DNA from: Porticoccaceae bacterium
GTDB taxonomy: Bacteria; Pseudomonadota; Gammaproteobacteria; Pseudomonadales; Porticoccaceae
Assembly (NCBI GenBank): GCA_029238255.1
Contig: JAQWGK010000042.1
Span: 1 to 50,974 of the forward strand
Length of the DNA stretch: 50,974 nucleotides
Direction: 5' to 3'
A model generated the notes under the pieces. It saw only the letters and a list, made by a program, of their open reading frames with translations, was not told the DNA's origin and ran no database searches. The position numbers were made by a program, and so were the translations under genes. Below, in pieces: positions 45,949 to 50,974 of this stretch. Each line of letters begins with the position of its first letter. Position 1 is the stretch's first letter.

Positions 45949-46557
45949 TCAGGACGCGCTTGAAACCACCACCATGGCCGGTCTGATCAAACGGCCATTG
46001 AGGGTGTAACCCTTCTGGAACACATCCATCACTGTATTTGGCTCAAGATCTGGGTTGGGGACCATAGAGACCGCCTGATGCAAGTTGGCATCAAAGGGCT
46101 GACCAGCGGGATCTACTGCTTCGACTTTGAAGCGTATCAACACCTCGACAAAACTCTTCAGGGTCAACTCAACACCTTCGGCTATCGCTTTCTGACCTTC
46201 GTCTTCTGCATCTATAGCACTGAGTGCGCGCTCGAGGTTATCGACCACTGGAAGTAGATCCGCAGAGAATTTATCCAGCGCAAATTTGTGGGCATTTTCC
46301 ACATCGCGCTCGGCACGGCGACGCATATTCTGCATTTCCGCCTGAATTCTCAGCACATTGTCGTTGGCATCCGCCACCTGCTGTTGCAGCTGCTCAGTTT
46401 CAGAGACCTGCTCTTCCTCGAGCAACTCCTGTTCAATTTCTTCGTTGCTGACGTGTTCCGTACCAGCTTCGTTCAACACTTCTTCCGGCTGAACGGCATC
46501 TTCAGGCTGAACGGCATCTTGATCTTTTTGTTGGTCAGTTTCTGTTTCGCGTGACAC
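45949..46557 (-). CDS. grpE: Nucleotide exchange factor GrpE
   Basis: A 202-residue homodimeric factor that releases ADP from DnaK. An acidic Gln/Glu-rich N-terminal tail (residues 1-55) contains a tandem duplication ([13 protein letters not shown]). A long coiled coil with [20 protein letters not shown] follows. The C-terminal beta domain has [20 protein letters not shown] and [20 protein letters not shown]. First gene of the heat-shock operon, behind a consensus sigma-32 promoter, divergent from recN. Confidence 0.97.
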   Translation of the reverse strand: MSRETETDQQKDQDAVQPEDAVQPEEVLNEAGTEHVSNEEIEQELLEEEQVSETEQLQQQVADANDNVLRIQAEMQNMRRRAERDVENAHKFALDKFSADLLPVVDNLERALSAIDAEDEGQKAIAEGVELTLKSFVEVLIRFKVEAVDPAGQPFDANLHQAVSMVPNPDLEPNTVMDVFQKGYTLNGRLIRPAMVVVSSAS

Positions 46558-46610
46558 ACCAATTCCTCACTTCGTTGGTTATATTGGCCATTATTTTTGG
46601 CTCTCCCTCA

Positions 46611-46638
46611 ATATGGGGACAAACTATTCAGTTTCAAG
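46611..46638 (-). promoter_or_regulatory. Sigma-32 (heat-shock) promoter of grpE
   Basis: CTTGAAA (46638-46632) is perfect; a 13-nt spacer leads to CCCCATAT (46618-46611). It lies 54 bp upstream of the grpE ATG, reading leftward. Confidence 0.9.
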
Positions 46639-46641
46639 CGA

Positions 46642-46670
46642 TTGCTTAACGGCAATCTGTTCTGTATAAA
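46642..46670 (+). promoter_or_regulatory. Putative recN promoter with degenerate LexA-like site
   Basis: TTGCTT (46642-46647), 17-nt spacer, TATAAA (46665-46670). A CTGT-N8-ACCC sequence overlapping the -10 (from 46662) keeps one good LexA half-site, but the second half departs from ACAG. It is only 4 bp from the divergent grpE -35. Confidence 0.45.
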
Positions 46671-46699
46671 TCTACCCACGCTATAAGGTATTAAATAAA

Positions 46700-48373
46700 G
46701 TGCTGCTATCAATAAATATCAATAACTACACATTGGTTGAATCTCTAGAGATCGAGTTCTCAAAAGGCACCACTGCTATCACTGGTGAAACCGGTGCCGG
46801 CAAGTCGCTGGTGCTCGATGCACTGGGTATGGCGCTGGGTGATCGCGCCGATAGCGACACTATTCGCCACGGCAAGCAGCGCGCCGAAATCACCGCTACC
46901 TTTGAGATCAGCAGCACCCCAGAAGCTAAAAACTGGTTGCACAGCAATGACTTAGATGCCGATGATCAATGTATTTTGCGCCGCCTGTACACCACCGAGG
47001 GTCGCTCTAGGGGTTATATCAATGGTCAGTCCTGCACCATGCAGCAGCTGCAGACTCTCGGCGATATGCTTACCGATATTCACAGCCAGCACGAACACCA
47101 GTCTCTTTTACGTCGCGAGACCCATCGCAGACTTCTCGACGAATACGCCAAAACCACCGAGTTGGCCACAGAGGTGGCGGCGAGCTATCAGCAGTGGAGC
47201 AGTGCCAACAAACAGTTAAATAATCTTCTCGAGCACGCCGATGAATTAACCGCGCGAAAAGATCTGCTGACTTTTCAGGTGCAAGAGTTGCAGCAGCTGG
47301 GGTTGGAGAACAATGAGCTCGGCAATCTCGAGAAAGAACAGCAGACGCTGACCAATGCCGATCAGATTCTGCAGGACAGTCACAGCTTGCTGGCGGTTTG
47401 CGACCAGGACGAAAGTTTTAATATTCGCGAAGGTTTAAACCGCGCGCTAACGATTTTGTCCGGCTTAAAACACAGGCCTGAGGCCCTTGGTAATGCCGAG
47501 GAACTTTTACAGAGTTCTATGATTCAGGTGGAAGAGGCTATCCATGAGATCAGCAATCATATCGATCGTTTTGAGGCCGACCCACAGCGCCTGCAACAGG
47601 TTGAGGAGCGGCTTTCGGCTATATTCCAGCTATCCCGCAAGCATCGGGTTAATGGCGATCAGCTAGCCGAAACCCTAGAATCCCTGGAAGCGGAACTGCA
47701 GGAGCTTAAAGGCGGCGGTGAGAGTATTGAGACCCTTCAGGAGGCGCTCAATAAGCTGGCCGACAAGTACAGTGCCAAGAGCGCAAAACTGAGCAAACAG
47801 AGAGCCAAAGCGGCTGCGGTGATGGCCGATGAAATTAATCAGCAACTGCAGCTTCTATCTATGGAAGGTGCCGAGCTGGTGGTTTCAATATCGCCATTGA
47901 GTAAAGGCGAGTTTCGCGCCACCGGCAATGAGGATATTGAGTTCTTGATTGCGACCAATCCCGGGCAACCTCATAAACCCCTGCAAAAGATTGCCTCTGG
48001 CGGTGAGCTGTCTCGCGTCAGTCTGGCGATTCAGGTGGTTGCGGCGGCGCATTCCAATATTCCAACACTGGTATTTGATGAGGTGGATGTGGGGATTGGC
48101 GGCAGTACTGCGGATATTGTTGGTCAGTTGCTTAAACAGCTGGGTGATCGCGGGCAGGTTATCAGTGTGACGCATCAGCCTCAGGTGGCGGCTCATGCTC
48201 ATCATCATTATCGTGCTAGTAAGGTGGTTGAAACCAATAGTGCTGAGTCGTTAATGACGCCGCTTGATCAGCAACAGCGGGTTGAGGAGTTGGCGCGAAT
48301 GTTGGGCGGCGCCAAGGTGACGGATCAGACGCTTTCTCATGCTTCTGAGTTGCTTAAGTTGGCTTCTGCCTGA
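46700..48373 (+). CDS. recN: DNA repair protein RecN
   Basis: A 557-residue SMC-like ATPase of double-strand break repair. Walker A TAITGETGAGKSLVLDALGM; central coiled coils (about 150-370); signature IASGGELSRVSLAIQV; Walker B TLVFDEVDVGIGGSTA; VISVTHQPQVAAHAHHH. The GTG start at 46700 (MLLSININNYTLVE) aligns with the usual RecN N-terminus. Divergent from grpE, as in many gammaproteobacteria. Confidence 0.97.
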   Translation: MLLSININNYTLVESLEIEFSKGTTAITGETGAGKSLVLDALGMALGDRADSDTIRHGKQRAEITATFEISSTPEAKNWLHSNDLDADDQCILRRLYTTEGRSRGYINGQSCTMQQLQTLGDMLTDIHSQHEHQSLLRRETHRRLLDEYAKTTELATEVAASYQQWSSANKQLNNLLEHADELTARKDLLTFQVQELQQLGLENNELGNLEKEQQTLTNADQILQDSHSLLAVCDQDESFNIREGLNRALTILSGLKHRPEALGNAEELLQSSMIQVEEAIHEISNHIDRFEADPQRLQQVEERLSAIFQLSRKHRVNGDQLAETLESLEAELQELKGGGESIETLQEALNKLADKYSAKSAKLSKQRAKAAAVMADEINQQLQLLSMEGAELVVSISPLSKGEFRATGNEDIEFLIATNPGQPHKPLQKIASGGELSRVSLAIQVVAAAHSNIPTLVFDEVDVGIGGSTADIVGQLLKQLGDRGQVISVTHQPQVAAHAHHHYRASKVVETNSAESLMTPLDQQQRVEELARMLGGAKVTDQTLSHASELLKLASA

Positions 48374-48380
48374 GCCCTAT

Positions 48381-48411
48381 GTCATCCCGACAGAGCGTAG
48401 CGAAGAGGGAT
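48381..48411 (+). repeat. Left copy of a 31-bp inverted repeat (REP-like)
   Basis: Starts GTCATCCCGACAGAGCG and ends in a GAAGAGGGAT segment. It has an exact reverse-complement copy at 48918-48948, 506 bp apart, and begins 7 bp after the recN stop. Resembles the GTCATCCCG-type dispersed repeats of many proteobacteria. Confidence 0.85.
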
Positions 48412-48444
48412 CTGTTGGTTCGGCTCGGTTTGAAGCACTGAACC

Positions 48445-48556
48445 GGCTCACCTACCCTAACCCCCTTTCAAAACACGCCGTGAATACATCCATGTAGTCT
48501 CGAGGCCAGCATCCCTGCTGGCCACGGTTCTGAAAGGGGGTTAGGGTAGGTAAGCC
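48445..48556. repeat. Inverted-repeat element with inner hairpin
   Basis: Perfect 20-bp arms CCTACCCTAACCCCCTTTCA (48451-48470) and its complement (48531-48550) extend outward to 26 bp with one mismatch. An inner hairpin, GGCCAGC-N6-GCTGGCC, spans 48504-48523. A further outer pair (CGGCTCGGTTT at 48421-48431 with its near-complement at 48560-48570) continues the fold. No reading frame of note. Confidence 0.85.
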
Positions 48557-48619
48557 TTAAACCGAGCGGAATTTAATTTCTTGTGTTTTTTTAAACGAAT
48601 GCGAGTGTGCTGTTGGAGG

Positions 48620-48676
48620 TCCCAGCCTTCGCTGGGATGACGGTGCTTCGTTTCGTCATACTGGCGTAGGCCAGTA
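48620..48676. repeat. Two small REP-like hairpins
   Basis: TCCCAGC-CTTC-GCTGGGA (48620-48637) followed by GATGAC, and TACTGGC-N4-GCCAGTA (48659-48676). Both are typical of extragenic palindromes. Confidence 0.7.
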
Positions 48677-48686
48677 TCTTGGAATA

Positions 48687-48706
48687 CAGTGCTCCAAACC
48701 AAAATA
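48687..48706 (+). repeat. 20-bp direct repeat, copy 1
   Basis: CAGTGCTCCAAACCAAAATA; exact second copy at 48899-48918. The two copies bracket the long hairpin 48730-48892. Confidence 0.85.
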
Positions 48707-48729
48707 CCCCGCAGATTACTACACAAGTA

Positions 48730-48892
48730 AAAACCCAACCTTAAAGGGAGCTTTCAGATCAATCAGGGTCCGTTTATGGGTTTATAATTTTCAGATTGAG
48801 CGAAGACTTGTTTGAGTGAAACGAGTTGTCTGAGCGCTGAAAATTATAAACCCATGGACCCGATCTGAAAGCTCCCTTTAAGGTTGGGTTTT
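48730..48892. repeat. 163-bp long inverted repeat
   Basis: Outer arms of 31 bp (48730-48760 and 48862-48892) are perfect. Inner arms (GGGTCC, then a 19-bp segment ending TTTTCAG) pair with a 4-base bulge. The loop of about 40 bp carries GAGCGAAGACTTG / GAGTTGTCTGAGCG. It is flanked by the 20-bp direct repeats, looks like a mobile or dispersed non-coding hairpin, and has no coding potential. Confidence 0.85.
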
Positions 48893-48898
48893 GGGGAT

Positions 48899-48948
48899 CA
48901 GTGCTCCAAACCAAAATATCCCTCTTCGCTACGCTCTGTCGGGATGAC
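48899..48948 (-). repeat. Second direct-repeat copy fused to the right 31-bp inverted repeat
   Basis: The 20-bp direct repeat 48899-48918 abuts (one shared base) the reverse-complement copy of the 48381-48411 repeat at 48918-48948. Here the two repeat families are joined. Confidence 0.8.
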
Positions 48949-48970
48949 AAGTCAGTTAAAAATTTTAGGC

Positions 48971-49007
48971 AAAAAAAAATCCCCGATTAAAATCGGGGAT
49001 TTTTTTT
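48971..49007. terminator. Rho-independent terminator of pnp (bidirectional)
   Basis: ATCCCCGAT-TAAA-ATCGGGGAT, with A9 on the left and T8 on the right. It begins about 20 bp after the pnp stop and works for leftward pnp transcripts. Confidence 0.92.
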
Positions 49008-49026
49008 ACTTCAACAACAGCGACTA

Positions 49027-50974
49027 TTAAGCCTCTGGTGCAGCTTCCTCAGAAGGAGCCGCTGGGGCTTCAGGTGCAGTACCCTCTTCCGCCTGTGCTT
49101 CTTTGATAGACAGCTTCACACGACCGCGGTTGTCGATTTCCAGAACCTTAACGCGAACATCCTGACCTTCGCTGAGGTAATCAGTAACCTTGGCAACACG
49201 CTCTTGAGCGATCTGCGAGATATGAACCAGACCGTCAGTGCCGGGCATAAAGTTAACAAATGCGCCGAACTCAACGATGCGAACAACTTTACCGTCGTAG
49301 ATAGTACCTGGCTCTGGGTCGGCAACGATCGCAGCGATCGCTTCCATTGCAGAGTTCAGGCCTTCTGTATCTTCAGAGTAGATCTTAACTGCGCCATCAT
49401 CAGTGATATCGATAGTCGAGTTATGCTCTTCACAAAGACCACGGATAGTCGCGCCGCCCTTACCAATAACGTCACGGATCTTGTCTGAATCGATCTGCAT
49501 AACGCCCATACGCGGTGCAGTTTCAGCAACCTCGTCACGACCAGCAGCAATCACCTGATTCATCTCACCGAGAATATGCAGACGAGCTTCCATGGCTTGC
49601 TCAAGGGCAATTTCCATAATCTCTTCAGTGATACCTTCGATCTTGATATCCATCTGCAGAGCAGTAATACCATCAGCTGTACCAGCTACTTTAAAGTCCA
49701 TATCACCGAGGTGATCTTCGTCACCCAAGATATCAGTCAGTACCGCAAAGCCAGCGTCTTCTTTAACCAGACCCATAGCGATACCAGCAACTGGTGCCTT
49801 AAGAGGTACACCGGCATCCATCAATGCCAAGCTAGAGCCACAGACAGAAGCCATAGAGCTTGAACCGTTAGATTCAGTGATCTCTGATACTACGCGCATG
49901 GCGTAGGGGAAATCTTCTGGAGAAGGCAGTACAGCGTTGATACCACGACGGGCTAAACGACCGTGACCCACTTCACGACGGCTAGTGAAACCAATACGGC
50001 CACATTCGCCTACTGAGTAGGGAGGGAAGTTGTAGTGCAGCATAAATGGATCGTCGCGCTTACCTTCAAGAGCATCGATCATCTGTGCATCACGGGTTGA
50101 ACCCAGAGTTGCAGCAACAATTGCCTGAGTCTCGCCACGGGTAAACAGTGAAGAACCGTGAACCTTGTCGAGAATACCCACTTCAACGTTAATCGCGCGA
50201 ACTTTCTTAGTGTCACGACCATCAATACGTGGCTCGCCACGAATGATACGACCGCGAACAATATTCTTTTCGAGCTTTTTGAATGCGTCTTTCAGATCTT
50301 CTTCTGAGAAGCCATCTTCGCTAGCCAGCTCAGCAACAGCGCGATCACGCAGACCGTTTACAGAGACAACACGTTCCTGCTTATCAACTACCTGATAGGC
50401 ATTATCCAGATCAGCGCCAACCAAATCAGCCAGTGCAGACTTAAGCTCAACATTTTCTTCTTCAGCCTGCCAATCCCAACGGGGCTTGCCAGCTTCGGCG
50501 GCCAGCTCTGCAATAACAGAGATAACAGTTTGCATTTCCTGGTGAGCGAACAGTACGCCACCGAGCATAGTGTCTTCTGAAAGCTCGCTGGCTTCAGATT
50601 CAACCATCAATACAGCGTCCTTAGTACCAGCAACAACCATATCCAGTGAAGACTCAGCGAGTTCACTGTAAGTTGGGTTCAACAGGTAACCCTGCTCGTC
50701 GGTGTAACCAACGCGGGCACAGCCAACTGGGCCGTTAAAAGGAATGCCTGAGATAGACAGTGCTGCAGAGGTGCCGATCATTGCGGCGATATCTGGATCG
50801 ATGTTTTTCTCTGCAGACATAACAGTACAGACAACCTGTACTTCGTTTTTAAAGCCATTCGGGAAAAGAGGACGGATCGGACGGTCAATCAGACGCGACG
50901 TCAGAGTCTCTTTTTCGTTTGGACGACCTTCACGCTTAAAGAAACCGCCGGGGATTTTGCCCGCAGCATAAGCT
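49027..50974 (-). CDS. pnp: Polyribonucleotide nucleotidyltransferase (PNPase), 5' end outside window
   Basis: A phosphorolytic 3'-5' exoribonuclease and degradosome component. 648 codons are visible and the reading frame is open through the right edge. The edge sequence encodes the end of the first RNase PH-like domain ([20 protein letters not shown], then [14 protein letters not shown]). An all-helical linker, the second RNase PH domain ([20 protein letters not shown]), the KH domain ([15 protein letters not shown]) and an S1 domain ([27 protein letters not shown]) follow. An Ala/Glu/Pro tail ends the protein. About 60-70 N-terminal residues are missing by comparison with the family. Confidence 0.97.
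   Translation of the reverse strand, partial: AYAAGKIPGGFFKREGRPNEKETLTSRLIDRPIRPLFPNGFKNEVQVVCTVMSAEKNIDPDIAAMIGTSAALSISGIPFNGPVGCARVGYTDEQGYLLNPTYSELAESSLDMVVAGTKDAVLMVESEASELSEDTMLGGVLFAHQEMQTVISVIAELAAEAGKPRWDWQAEEENVELKSALADLVGADLDNAYQVVDKQERVVSVNGLRDRAVAELASEDGFSEEDLKDAFKKLEKNIVRGRIIRGEPRIDGRDTKKVRAINVEVGILDKVHGSSLFTRGETQAIVAATLGSTRDAQMIDALEGKRDDPFMLHYNFPPYSVGECGRIGFTSRREVGHGRLARRGINAVLPSPEDFPYAMRVVSEITESNGSSSMASVCGSSLALMDAGVPLKAPVAGIAMGLVKEDAGFAVLTDILGDEDHLGDMDFKVAGTADGITALQMDIKIEGITEEIMEIALEQAMEARLHILGEMNQVIAAGRDEVAETAPRMGVMQIDSDKIRDVIGKGGATIRGLCEEHNSTIDITDDGAVKIYSEDTEGLNSAMEAIAAIVADPEPGTIYDGKVVRIVEFGAFVNFMPGTDGLVHISQIAQERVAKVTDYLSEGQDVRVKVLEIDNRGRVKLSIKEAQAEEGTAPEAPAAPSEEAAPEA

Noticed and set aside
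48374-48970. CRISPR array as an explanation of the recN-pnp repeats
   Set aside because: The repeats are inverted, differ in length and are not regularly spaced with unique spacers; no cas gene is near.

Overview
The window is chromosomal DNA of a marine-type gammaproteobacterium, probably of the Cellvibrionales/Pseudomonadales side. The evidence is the order grpE-dnaK-dnaJ-dapB-carA-carB-greA with divergent recN, the ffh/rpsP-rimM-trmD-rplS block, a VPIP-type PEP-CTERM sorting tail, and proteins that resemble those families throughout. No rRNA, tRNA, CRISPR array, transposase or prophage gene was seen. The taxonomic call is inference from gene order and protein resemblance.

Region 1 (1-16.8 kb) is an exopolysaccharide locus of the exosortase-associated (XrtA/PEP-CTERM) kind. 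Transcribed leftward are a polyprenyl-phosphate sugar transferase, a periplasmic export protein, an outer-membrane barrel, a chain-length determinant, a BY-kinase and a PEP-CTERM-locus ATPase. Beyond them lie a polymerase/ligase, a flippase, three glycosyltransferases (one cut by the left edge), a beta-helix lipoprotein, and a GMC oxidoreductase preceded by a tiny Tat-signal protein. A PEP-CTERM protein gene (16.2-16.8 kb) heads the block. It shares an inverted-repeat motif, GTTMAC-N9-GTGAAC, with the upstream region of the sugar-transferase gene. No exosortase gene is inside the window.

Region 2 (17-27 kb) is mostly housekeeping: rplS, trmD, rimM, rpsP and ffh (leftward); a ypjD-corB pair (rightward); DUF1289, gamma-carbonic anhydrase and a NudL-like Nudix gene; a second Nudix gene; an outer-membrane barrel; a 2-Cys peroxiredoxin; and a monothiol glutaredoxin.

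Region 3 (27.2-30.1 kb) is a compact cassette under a near-perfect Fur box: porin, covalently flavinylated FMN-binding protein and PepSY-type membrane protein. It looks like an envelope electron-transfer module for iron acquisition. It sits between the peroxiredoxin/glutaredoxin genes and argD-argF.

Region 4 (32.3-36.5 kb) is a second, AT-rich surface-polysaccharide island (polymerase, GT2, flippase). It has a strong sigma-70 promoter, an ops-like GCGGTAGC element and a leader of about 530 nt, suggesting RfaH-type control.

Region 5 (36.6-46.6 kb) is greA-carB-carA-dapB-dnaJ-dnaK-grpE, all leftward. The carAB leader contains a promoter, an 18-codon leader peptide, a U-rich tract and a terminator hairpin whose 5' arm holds the leader stop codon; it reads as a transcription attenuator. 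grpE has a textbook sigma-32 promoter.

Region 6 (46.7-51 kb) holds recN, a 650-bp spacer packed with nested inverted and direct repeats, and pnp (5' end beyond the right edge).
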